From Hyphomicrobiales bacterium (GTDB lineage Bacteria > Pseudomonadota > Alphaproteobacteria > Rhizobiales > Rhizobiaceae): a stretch of DNA of 64,000 nucleotides. The DNA lies in contig UCMT01000006.1 in NCBI GenBank assembly GCA_900473795.1, positions 1 through 64,000 on the forward strand. The letters run 5' to 3'. The notes under the pieces were generated by a model that saw only the letters and a list, made by a program, of their open reading frames with translations, ran no database searches and was not told where the DNA came from. A program made the translations under genes and the position numbers. This document shows positions 28,365-37,117 of the stretch, in pieces; position 1 is the first letter of the stretch, and every line of letters starts with the position of its first letter.

Positions 28365-31300
28365 ATGTCTATGCGCGCGTTTATCCGATTTTCAGCCATC
28401 ATTCTCGCTGCCTTTGCATTTTCACCCACGACCCACGCGGCGGAAACGAGCCGGCACGTCGTGACGACGGAAAACGGCGACTATTTCGGCTTTGACCTGC
28501 GCATCGAGCAGAACGTCTCCCTTGACAAATGTGAAAAGGTCTGCATCGGCGACGCCGCCTGCCGTGCCTTCACCTACAATCCCAATGTGAAATGGTGTTT
28601 TCTCAAATCCGACTACAACAAGCTGAACACGTTCAACGGCGCGATTGCCGGCAAGATCGTCGACGCCTCCTCGAATGAGCCGGACATCGGTGCGCCGCCA
28701 GCGCTGCCGTTCCTCAGCGAGCAGTTGCTCGCCGACGCCCGCGCAGCCAAGGGCAATCTCGCGCTGGAAGCGGATCAGGAAGGGCAGGGGCTCAACGGCC
28801 TGATTGCGGCTGCCCATCGCGAACTCGCGGCCGGCAACATCGCCCCGGCGCTCAAAGCCTTCCAGGGTGCCTTGGCGATCCTTCCCGATGACGGTGCCTT
28901 GTGGATAGAGGCGGCTCGCGCCGCCAACCGCGTCTACGGCAATACCGATTTCGCAACGCAGGCCGCGCTTGCGGCCATCAACGGCTATCAGCTGACACGC
29001 ACGGCACAGTCGCGCGCCGATGCCCTTGCTGTCCTGGCAAAGGCGCTCGAAAGCGCGGAGAACTTCCGCTCGGCTCTGAGTGCCTACAAGGCGAGCCTCG
29101 CACTCGTCGAGACAAAGACGGTTCGCGCCGCTTACGCCGAACTGAAAACCCGCCAGGGTTTCCGCGTCACCGACCATACGGTCGATTCCGACAGTGCGGT
29201 ACCACGGGTCTGCGCCCAGTTCTCCGAGCCCTTGACGAAAACGGATTACACGCCTTTCGTCACGCTCGATGGCGCAGCGCCCAAAGCGCTGGAAGCAAAG
29301 GGCAGTGAAATCTGCGTCGAGGGCCTGAGCCACGGCCAGCGCTACAAACTGGCCTTCCGCAAGGGCTTGCCGTCGTCCATCGCAGACGAACCGCTCGACG
29401 CCCAGGTCAACCTCGAGGTCTATATTCCGGACCGGGCGGCGATGGTTCGCTTCACCGGCGACAGCTTCGTGCTGCCGGGGACGGCCCGGCGCGGAATTCC
29501 GATTGTCTCGGTCAACACGACGAGTGCAAATCTCAAGCTCTACCGCATCGGCGACCGCAACATCGCCTCGCTGCTGACATCCTCGCAATTCCTGACCCAG
29601 CTTGACGGATATAGCGCCCAGCGCATCCAGGATGAGAACGGCGAGATGGTCTGGCAAGGCTCGATCGATATTTCGACCGACCTCAACAAGGAGGTGGTGA
29701 CGAGCTTCCCGGTCGATGAGGCGTTGCCGCAGCGCAAGCCCGGTGTCTATGTGCTGACCGCCGTCTCTGCCACCGGAGCGACGAACGAGTGGGACAGCCA
29801 GGCGACGCAGTGGTTCGTCGTCTCCGATATCGGCGTCTCCACCTATTCCGGCACCGATGGCCTGAGCGTCTTTGCCCGGTCTCTGGCAACGGCAAAGCAG
29901 ATTGCCGGGGTCGAACTGACCCTGCTCGCCAAGAACAACGAAATTCTGGGGACGGTGACCACGGACGCCGATGGTCGCGCCACCTTCGACGCCGGTCTCC
30001 TGCGCGGCACTGCCGCCATGACCCCGGCGGTCATCACGGCAAAGGGCGGCAATGATGATTTCGTCTTCCTCGACTTGACCCGAGCCGGCTTCGACCTCTC
30101 CGACCGTGGTGTCACCGGTCGCGCTGCCCCGGGCGCCATCGATATCCTGACATGGACCGAACGCGGCATCTACCGTGCCGGCGAGACCGTGCACGTCTCG
30201 GCGCTGGCGCGCGACAGCGCCTCGGTTGCGATCGAGAAACTGCCGCTGACCTTCATCTTCATGCGCCCCGACGGGGTGGAGGATCGTCGCGTCATCAGCG
30301 ATGGCGGACAGGCCGGTGGCTATACGCTCGATCTTGACCTGCAGCCGAATGCCATGCGCGGCACCTGGACCGTGCAGGTCTTTACCGATCCCAAGGGGAC
30401 GGCGATCAGCGAAAAGCAGTTCCAGGTGGATGATTTCGTCCCGGATCGGGTCGAGTTCGATCTGGCAAGCGCCGTCAGGCAAATCGAGATCGGCAAGCCG
30501 ACCCCGGTGACCGTGGATGGCCGCTTCCTCTATGGCGCGCCGGCGGCAGGGCTCGAGCTCGAAGGTGAAGTCGGCCTGAAGCCGACCCGCGAAAGTCCAG
30601 ATTTCAAGGGCTATTCGTTCGGCCTTGCCGATGAGGAAGCGACGGAAGACAGCCGCACGCCGCTCGAGGGCCTGCTGCCGCTCGACGAGGATGGCAAGGC
30701 GACCTTTGACGTCGATTTGACAGAAACGCCTTCGACCACGCAACTGCTCAATGCCACCATCACCGTGCGCGTTCAGGAGGCCGGTGGCCGGGCCGTCGAG
30801 CGGTCGCTGGTCCTTCCCGTCCGGTCGCAAGGCGACATGATCGGCATCAAGCCGCAGTTCACCGGCGACCTCGCCGAAAACGCGGTCGGCAAGTTTCATG
30901 TCATCGCCATCGACGCGAATGGCGAGAAGCAGGCCAGGTCCGGCCTTGTCTGGAAACTGCTGCGTGTCGAGCAGGACTATCAGTGGTACCGGGACGGCTC
31001 CGCCTGGAAATACGAGCCGGTGATTTCGACCAAACAGGTTTCGACCGGCAAACTCGATTTCACCAAGGACGGGGGGGAGATTTCGCTTTCGGCCGGTTGG
31101 GGGCGCTACCGCCTCGAGGTCGAGACCGCCGATATCGACGGCCCAGCATCGAGCGTCGAATTCGATTCCGGCTGGTATGTCGCAACGACTTCGACAGAAA
31201 CGCCGGATGGACTGGAGATCGCGCTCGACAGGCAGGACTATGCGATCGGTGACACAGCCAAGCTCAGGATCTCGCCGCGGTTTGCCGGCGAGGCGTTGGT

Positions 31301-33818
31301 CACGATCGGTTCGGAAAAGCTGATCGCCACGAAGACGGCGACCATTCCCGCAGAAGGCGGGGAGATCGATATTCCGATTACTGAAGAGTTCGGCGCCGGC
31401 GCCTATATCACTGCGACGCTCTATCGTCCGGGCGATGCGCAGGAGAGCCGCATGCCGATGCGGGCCATCGGCATCAAATGGCTGACCGTCGATCCCGCCG
31501 ACCGCAAGCTCTCGGTCAAGCTGGACCTGCCGGAAAAGACATTGCCACGCCAGACCCTCAACATCCCCGTGGAAGTTGTCGGAGCGGGCGTGGGGGATGA
31601 AGCCTATGTCACCGTTGCTGCCGTCGACGTCGGCATTCTCAATCTGACGCGCTACGAAGTGCCCGATCCAGAGGGCTGGTATTTCGGTCAGCGGCAGCTC
31701 GGCCTCGAAATCCGCGATCTCTATGGACGCCTGATCGATGGATCGCTCGGTGCCACCGGCCGCTTGCGCACGGGCGGCGATGGCGGGCAGCTGCCGCTTC
31801 AGGGAAACCCGCCCACCGAAGAGCTGGTGGCCTTTTTCTCCGGCCCGGTCGAGCTCGACGCCAGCGGCAAGGCGATCGTCAGTTTCGACATCCCGCAATT
31901 CAACGGCACGGCCCGCGTCATGGCGGTTGCGTGGTCAAAGAGGGGTATCGGCCACGCCAGCGCGGATGTCGTCATTCGCGATCCGGTCGTGGTGACGGCG
32001 AGCCTGCCGAAGTTCCTGGCACCTGGCGACAAGGCAGAGTTGCGTCTTGACATCGCCAATACCGACGGGCCCGCCGGTGATCTCAATCTCAAGGTCACCA
32101 GCAGCTCATCTGTCGTTGTCGATGCGGCCAAAGCCGAACAGACCTTCAGTGTCAAACCGGGCGGCAAGTTCGATCTGACGCTGCCACTCTCGGGCGTTCA
32201 TCCTGGCAGCGGTGCTATCTCGATCGAACTGACGAGCGCCGATGGGTTGTCGCTGCAGCAATCTGTGTTTGTTCCGGTGCGCCCAGCGGCGCTGCCCGTG
32301 ACGACACGTCATCCGGTCACCATCGAGCCGAATGCCAGCCTGAAGGTCGACGGCGAGCTGCTGGCGGAAAGCATGCTGCAAGGGTCAGCCGTCAGCATCA
32401 GCGTGACGCGCTCGGCCGCCTTCGATATCCCGGCGCTGCTGACCTCGCTCGATCGTTATCCCTATGGTTGTGCGGAGCAGACGACCAGCCGGGCGCTGCC
32501 ATTGCTCTATCTGAGCGAACTTTCCAAGCAGTCCGGCCTGCCCGAGGATACCGACGTCCAGAAGAGGGTGCAGGAAGCGATCTACCGCGTCCTGTCCTAC
32601 CAGTCCTCGACCGGCAGCTTCGGCCTGTGGGGGCCCGGGTCGGGTGATCTCTGGCTGGATGCCTACGTCACCGACTTCCTCACTCGGGCGCGCGAACAGA
32701 AATACCAGGTGCCCGACCAGGCCATGGTGCAGGCGCTCGACAATCTGCAGAATGCCTTGAGCTACGATGTCGACGTGAAGAGCCAGGGCAACGAGATCGC
32801 CTATGGGCTCTATGTCCTGGCGCGCAATCGCAAGGCCGCCATCAGCGACCTGCGCTACTATGCCAACACGAAGATCGGCGAGTTCCCGACACCCCTGTCG
32901 AAGGGGCATCTGGCGGCGGCGCTCGCGCTTTACGGCGATGCGCAGCGCTCCCAGAGCGTTTTTGCAGAGGCGCTGCAAATGGCGGCGGACGCGAAGACCA
33001 GCGCGCTCGATCGCTCAGACTACGGCTCGCCGCTCCGCGACGATGCCGCGGTGCTGACGCTGGCCGCCGAAAGCCGCCCGGTGCCGGCGATCATTCCACA
33101 ACTCGCCAAGATCGTTGCGCGCGAATGGGAGCACACCTCCTATACAAGTACGCAGGAGCAGATGTGGACCCTGCTTGCCGCCCGCGCCATCCAGGGCGGC
33201 GACCAGGACCTGAAGCTTGACATCAATGGAACGGCACGTAGCGGCGGTTACGCGGCGCGTCTCACCGGCGATGCGATCCTCGACCAGCCGATCACAATCA
33301 GCAACCGGTCGAGCGATCCGGTCGCTGCTGTCGTCACCACGGTTGCGGCACCCGCCTTCCCGCTGCCCGCCGGCGGCAACGGCTTCACCATCCAGCGGAC
33401 CTACTACACGCTGGACGGCGAGGAGGCTAACATCACCCAGGCCAGGCAGAACGAACGCTACGTGGTCGTCATCAACGCCACGGAGAGCAATGCCTGGCCG
33501 TCGCGCGTGCTGATCACCGATCTCCTGCCGGCGGGCTTCGAGATCGACAATCCGAGCCTGGTCGATAGCGCCAAGCTGTCGAACTTCGAATGGATCGGTG
33601 AGATCGAGGCGGCGCACACCGAGTTCCGCAGCGACCGCTTCGTTGCGGCCTTCGACCGGTCGAGCGGCGACGACCGGGCGATCACTGTCGCCTATGTCGT
33701 CAGGGCCGTGACGCCGGGGACCTACGATCATCCGGCTGCCAGCATCGAGGACATGTACCGGCCGCAGTTTTCCGCGCGTACCGCCATGGGGCGCATGGAG
33801 GTTCAGGCGGTCGAATAA
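28365..33818 (+). CDS. Bacterial alpha-2-macroglobulin (YfhM-like) with N-terminal PAN domain
   Basis: An 1817-residue periplasmic protease trap that is thought to work with PBP1C at the cell envelope. A signal peptide (1-25, ending THAAE) is followed by a cysteine-rich PAN/apple-like domain at about 30-100 (six Cys, e.g. CEKVCIGDAACRAF), a helical TPR-like region (about 120-260), then macroglobulin domains and the thioester site YPYGCAEQT with Cys1369. The CxEQ motif is intact, so it can probably bind attacking proteases covalently. There is no lipobox after the signal, unlike E. coli YfhM, so anchoring may differ. It overlaps pbpC by one base (TAATG). Confidence 0.93.
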   Translation: MSMRAFIRFSAIILAAFAFSPTTHAAETSRHVVTTENGDYFGFDLRIEQNVSLDKCEKVCIGDAACRAFTYNPNVKWCFLKSDYNKLNTFNGAIAGKIVDASSNEPDIGAPPALPFLSEQLLADARAAKGNLALEADQEGQGLNGLIAAAHRELAAGNIAPALKAFQGALAILPDDGALWIEAARAANRVYGNTDFATQAALAAINGYQLTRTAQSRADALAVLAKALESAENFRSALSAYKASLALVETKTVRAAYAELKTRQGFRVTDHTVDSDSAVPRVCAQFSEPLTKTDYTPFVTLDGAAPKALEAKGSEICVEGLSHGQRYKLAFRKGLPSSIADEPLDAQVNLEVYIPDRAAMVRFTGDSFVLPGTARRGIPIVSVNTTSANLKLYRIGDRNIASLLTSSQFLTQLDGYSAQRIQDENGEMVWQGSIDISTDLNKEVVTSFPVDEALPQRKPGVYVLTAVSATGATNEWDSQATQWFVVSDIGVSTYSGTDGLSVFARSLATAKQIAGVELTLLAKNNEILGTVTTDADGRATFDAGLLRGTAAMTPAVITAKGGNDDFVFLDLTRAGFDLSDRGVTGRAAPGAIDILTWTERGIYRAGETVHVSALARDSASVAIEKLPLTFIFMRPDGVEDRRVISDGGQAGGYTLDLDLQPNAMRGTWTVQVFTDPKGTAISEKQFQVDDFVPDRVEFDLASAVRQIEIGKPTPVTVDGRFLYGAPAAGLELEGEVGLKPTRESPDFKGYSFGLADEEATEDSRTPLEGLLPLDEDGKATFDVDLTETPSTTQLLNATITVRVQEAGGRAVERSLVLPVRSQGDMIGIKPQFTGDLAENAVGKFHVIAIDANGEKQARSGLVWKLLRVEQDYQWYRDGSAWKYEPVISTKQVSTGKLDFTKDGGEISLSAGWGRYRLEVETADIDGPASSVEFDSGWYVATTSTETPDGLEIALDRQDYAIGDTAKLRISPRFAGEALVTIGSEKLIATKTATIPAEGGEIDIPITEEFGAGAYITATLYRPGDAQESRMPMRAIGIKWLTVDPADRKLSVKLDLPEKTLPRQTLNIPVEVVGAGVGDEAYVTVAAVDVGILNLTRYEVPDPEGWYFGQRQLGLEIRDLYGRLIDGSLGATGRLRTGGDGGQLPLQGNPPTEELVAFFSGPVELDASGKAIVSFDIPQFNGTARVMAVAWSKRGIGHASADVVIRDPVVVTASLPKFLAPGDKAELRLDIANTDGPAGDLNLKVTSSSSVVVDAAKAEQTFSVKPGGKFDLTLPLSGVHPGSGAISIELTSADGLSLQQSVFVPVRPAALPVTTRHPVTIEPNASLKVDGELLAESMLQGSAVSISVTRSAAFDIPALLTSLDRYPYGCAEQTTSRALPLLYLSELSKQSGLPEDTDVQKRVQEAIYRVLSYQSSTGSFGLWGPGSGDLWLDAYVTDFLTRAREQKYQVPDQAMVQALDNLQNALSYDVDVKSQGNEIAYGLYVLARNRKAAISDLRYYANTKIGEFPTPLSKGHLAAALALYGDAQRSQSVFAEALQMAADAKTSALDRSDYGSPLRDDAAVLTLAAESRPVPAIIPQLAKIVAREWEHTSYTSTQEQMWTLLAARAIQGGDQDLKLDINGTARSGGYAARLTGDAILDQPITISNRSSDPVAAVVTTVAAPAFPLPAGGNGFTIQRTYYTLDGEEANITQARQNERYVVVINATESNAWPSRVLITDLLPAGFEIDNPSLVDSAKLSNFEWIGEIEAAHTEFRSDRFVAAFDRSSGDDRAITVAYVVRAVTPGTYDHPAASIEDMYRPQFSARTAMGRMEVQAVE

Positions 33819-35902
33819 TGTCTCTCTGGTGGAAGTCCTCTGTTGCATTCTGCTGCCTCGCCCTTCTGGGAGTGGCGGTCGTTGCTGGCCTGGAGGCAGC
33901 CGACCGTGCCTATCCACCGCCGCTCAGCCAGGCGCGCACTGTCTCGGCCGAAGTTCTCGACGCCGATGGCCAGTTGTTGCGCGCCTTCGCGACGCCTGAG
34001 GGTCGCTGGCGGCTGAAAACGACGGCAAAGAATGTCGATCCGCAGTTTGTTCGCATGCTGGTCGCCTATGAGGATCAGCGCTTCTGGCAACATAAGGGTG
34101 TCGATCCCTGGGCACTGATGCGCGCCGCCTGGCAGTTTGCGACGCATGGACGGATCGTTTCGGGCGCATCGACGCTGTCGATGCAGGTGGCCCGCCTGAT
34201 CGAGCCACGCGAAGGTCGCTCGTTTACCGCAAAACTTCGCCAGCTCGCTCGTGCCATCCAGCTCGAGCGTCGGCTGAGCAAGGCGGAAATCCTCGATCTT
34301 TACCTGACGCATGCGCCCTATGGCGGCAATCTCGAGGGCATCCGCGCCGCAAGCCTTGCCTATTTTGGCAAGGAGCCGCGGCGCCTGAGCGTGTCGGAGG
34401 CTGCGCTGCTCGTGGCACTGCCGCAACTGCCGGAAAAGCGCCGGCCTGACCGCCACCTGAAGGCGGCCGAAGCGGCTCGCCAACGTGTTTTGACGCGCAT
34501 GGCTGTGGCAGCGGTGATCGGCGAAGGGGAGGCCGAGCGCGCCGCCGCGGTGACCGTGCCGGACCGCCGGCTGCAACTCCCGGCTCTTGCCGCACACGTC
34601 GCGGAAGCGGCCTTGCGCAAAGAGCCAAAGGGCGCCCGGTACCAGACGACGCTCAGGCGCCCGATCCAAAAGGCGCTTGAGACCGTCGCGAGGGAGGCTG
34701 CGGCGAAACTCGGCCCCAAAGTATCGATCGCCATGGTCATGGCCGATGCGCGCACCGGCGAGATCATCGGCGAGGTGGGTTCTGCCGATTACTTCGACGC
34801 CAGCCGCTCCGGCTGGATCGACATGACGCGTGTTTCCCGATCGCCCGGTTCTACGCTCAAACCCTTCATCTATGGCCTCGCCTTCGAGGAGGGGCTCGTC
34901 TCGCAGGAGACGATCATCGAGGACCGTCCCGCGGATTTCTTCGGCTACCGCCCACGCAATTTCGATATGACGTATCAGGGTGACGTCAGCATCCGCCAGG
35001 CCCTCCAACTGTCGCTGAACGTGCCGGCTGTCCGGCTGCTGGACGCTGTCGGTCCAAGCCGGATGATGATGCGTTTTCGCCGCGCCGAGGTCAGGCCGAT
35101 CCTGCCGCCCAATGAGGCGCCCGGTCTTGCCATCGGGCTCGGCGGGCTTGGTGTCACTCTGAAGGATCTTGTGCAGCTCTATGTGGCGCTTTCAAACCGC
35201 GGTCAACCGATGCGGCTTGGCGATGGCATACAGGACCGGCCTGGGCAGATCGAAGGCGAGCCGCTTCTCGACCCGGTCGCGACCTGGCAGATCACCGATA
35301 TCCTGTCAGGCGTGTTACCACCGGCCGGAGCCGTCCAACGCGGCATCGCCTATAAGACCGGCACGAGCTACGGCTACCGCGACGCCTGGTCAGTCGGATT
35401 CGACGGCCGTCATGTGCTTGGCGTCTGGGTCGGCCGGCCGGACAATGGGGCGGTTCCAGGTCTGACCGGATACGGATCGGCAGCACCCATCCTGTTCGAA
35501 GGGTTCGCCAAATCCGGCGTCGCGACAACGCCGCTGCCGCGCGCGCCGGCGGGCGCAATGCGGATTTCCCAGTCCGAGTTGCCGATCAGCCAGCGGCGGT
35601 TCTCGCTGACCTCCAATGGTCTCGTCTCAGCGGTCGTTGGCGAGCCGGCGCCGCAGATCGTCTATCCGCCGGAGGGAGCCCGCGTCGAACTCGGGGTAAA
35701 TACAGCGGGCACTCCCATGCCATTGGTTCTTAAGCTGCAAGGGGGAAGGGCACCGTTCCGCTGGCTGGCAAACGGCAAGCCGCTGCCGGAAACATCCCGG
35801 CGCCGCATCAATCAATGGATTCCCGACGGGGCCGGCTACTCGACGCTGACGGTTATCGATGCGGCGGGCCGGGCCGCGAGCGTTCGCGTCTTCCTTGACT
35901 AG
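33818..35902 (+). CDS. pbpC: Penicillin-binding protein 1C
   Basis: A 694-residue bifunctional peptidoglycan synthase. One membrane helix (about 6-26), a glycosyltransferase family 51 domain (catalytic Glu in YEDQRFWQHKGVDP; MQVARLIEP; RAIQLERRLSKAEIL), and a transpeptidase domain with the SxxK serine Ser345 (SPGSTLKPF), SLN (LSLNVPA) and KTG (YKTGTSYG), followed by a C-terminal BiPBP_C-like domain (from about 600). All catalytic motifs are present. The pbpC-macroglobulin pairing is widespread and is explained as repair of the wall after protease or envelope damage. Confidence 0.95.
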   Translation: MSLWWKSSVAFCCLALLGVAVVAGLEAADRAYPPPLSQARTVSAEVLDADGQLLRAFATPEGRWRLKTTAKNVDPQFVRMLVAYEDQRFWQHKGVDPWALMRAAWQFATHGRIVSGASTLSMQVARLIEPREGRSFTAKLRQLARAIQLERRLSKAEILDLYLTHAPYGGNLEGIRAASLAYFGKEPRRLSVSEAALLVALPQLPEKRRPDRHLKAAEAARQRVLTRMAVAAVIGEGEAERAAAVTVPDRRLQLPALAAHVAEAALRKEPKGARYQTTLRRPIQKALETVAREAAAKLGPKVSIAMVMADARTGEIIGEVGSADYFDASRSGWIDMTRVSRSPGSTLKPFIYGLAFEEGLVSQETIIEDRPADFFGYRPRNFDMTYQGDVSIRQALQLSLNVPAVRLLDAVGPSRMMMRFRRAEVRPILPPNEAPGLAIGLGGLGVTLKDLVQLYVALSNRGQPMRLGDGIQDRPGQIEGEPLLDPVATWQITDILSGVLPPAGAVQRGIAYKTGTSYGYRDAWSVGFDGRHVLGVWVGRPDNGAVPGLTGYGSAAPILFEGFAKSGVATTPLPRAPAGAMRISQSELPISQRRFSLTSNGLVSAVVGEPAPQIVYPPEGARVELGVNTAGTPMPLVLKLQGGRAPFRWLANGKPLPETSRRRINQWIPDGAGYSTLTVIDAAGRAASVRVFLD

Positions 35903-36017
35903 ACAGACTGTCGCGTAGCCGATCCGGACGGCACGGGCCAGCGTTTCACATCTGCAAATTGTGCGTCGTGATGAATTGGGATTCCCGAAGGCAAGCGCAT
36001 GATTTATCAATAGGCTT

Positions 36018-37013
36018 GTGATTCGGCGCGCCTTGATTCGAAAATGCGCGCGGCCGCGATCCTCCTGCCAGGAAACAGACGGGGGCTCATTGTCTTCTGC
36101 GGAAATCCCAAGATTGTGGTATGCGCTTGCCAGCGTCATTCTGACGCTCGGTCTCGCCGGTTGCGGCGCCCGCGACGGGGTACGGCTGTCCGATACGGCG
36201 GTGACGGTTTCTGACGAGACGGCCTTTGCGCTGCCGCCGCCCGGCGGGCCAGCGGTCGTCAGCATCGTCGAGCGCCGTTTCAGCAACAGCACCCAGCAGG
36301 ACATCTTTCTGTTTACCTCCGCATCGACGCCAGGGCAGAACGTCCTTCGCGTGCAGATGTTCGGACCGGTCGGCCTGCAGATGGATAGGCAAAAGGCGCT
36401 TGGCTATTCGTCGATCCGGGCAAGCGACATTGCCAAGGAAATGCACCGAGAGCTTCCGGGCGTTGCCCTCGTCCAGTCGCCGCTCTACCTGCAGAACAAC
36501 TACGGGCCCTTCAGCTACGCCTACGGCCGAGGTCACGGCAATGATGCCTGTCTCTATGGCTGGCAGCAGATCCGCTCACCTGACGAAGCGAGGACGGTCT
36601 TCCAGAACCGCGGTACGATCCACGTCCGCCTTCGCCTTTGCGAAGACGGTGCGAGCGAAGAGAAGCTGCTCAGCACAATGTACGGCTACACCATTCGCGG
36701 TGCGTTCAATGCAGCGGGATGGAACCCCTATGGCGAACCGCCGAGCGTTGATCCGACTTTGGGCCGAACCGGAAACCCGATCTATCCGAAAGCAGAGGAG
36801 CTGCACGATGCTGCCATCGTGGCTGTAGAAAGCACGAAACCTCGCCCCGTCGTCCGGCAATCGCAAGCCGTGCGCGTCGAGAAGGTTGAGCCTGCGAAAC
36901 AAGCGTCTTCGAGTGAAACGATTCCTTTACCAGCAGGCACGGATATAGGGGGCGTCGTTGTTCCTTCGCCGGACTGTATGACACAGTCTGAAGGTACCAC
37001 GCAGTGCAAGTAA
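36018..37013 (+). CDS. bcsN: Cellulose biosynthesis protein BcsN, lipoprotein
   Basis: Up to 331 residues. A helix ending LGLAGC at about 45-50 is a lipobox, so the mature protein is probably a lipid-anchored envelope protein. The body (VSIVERRFSNSTQQDIFLFT, FGPVGLQMDR, YGPFSYAYGRG) matches my memory of BcsN from rhizobial cellulose operons; its exact role is not established. GTG 36018 puts about 33 residues ahead of the signal helix, which is long; a TTG at 36090 would give a more normal lipoprotein signal. It lies 104 bases upstream of bcsA on the same strand. Confidence 0.75.
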   Translation: MIRRALIRKCARPRSSCQETDGGSLSSAEIPRLWYALASVILTLGLAGCGARDGVRLSDTAVTVSDETAFALPPPGGPAVVSIVERRFSNSTQQDIFLFTSASTPGQNVLRVQMFGPVGLQMDRQKALGYSSIRASDIAKEMHRELPGVALVQSPLYLQNNYGPFSYAYGRGHGNDACLYGWQQIRSPDEARTVFQNRGTIHVRLRLCEDGASEEKLLSTMYGYTIRGAFNAAGWNPYGEPPSVDPTLGRTGNPIYPKAEELHDAAIVAVESTKPRPVVRQSQAVRVEKVEPAKQASSSETIPLPAGTDIGGVVVPSPDCMTQSEGTTQCK

Positions 37014-37117
37014 CCTCGACATGGTCAATTGCTGATCGCAGTGAGTTGACCGTGGCGTTTTAAGGGCCTCCGCCATGAACGGCTTGTCACCGGGCGGTCT
37101 CCTGAAGGGCATCCATC

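Noticed and set aside
28422-31898. 1158-codon minus-strand open frame
   Set aside because: It is fully antisense to the macroglobulin gene and its translation is Arg/Gly/Asp-rich without domains.
37023-37050. GGTCAA...TTGACC inverted repeat upstream of bcsA as an operator
   Set aside because: Only 6-bp arms with a wide spacer; too weak to support as a site.
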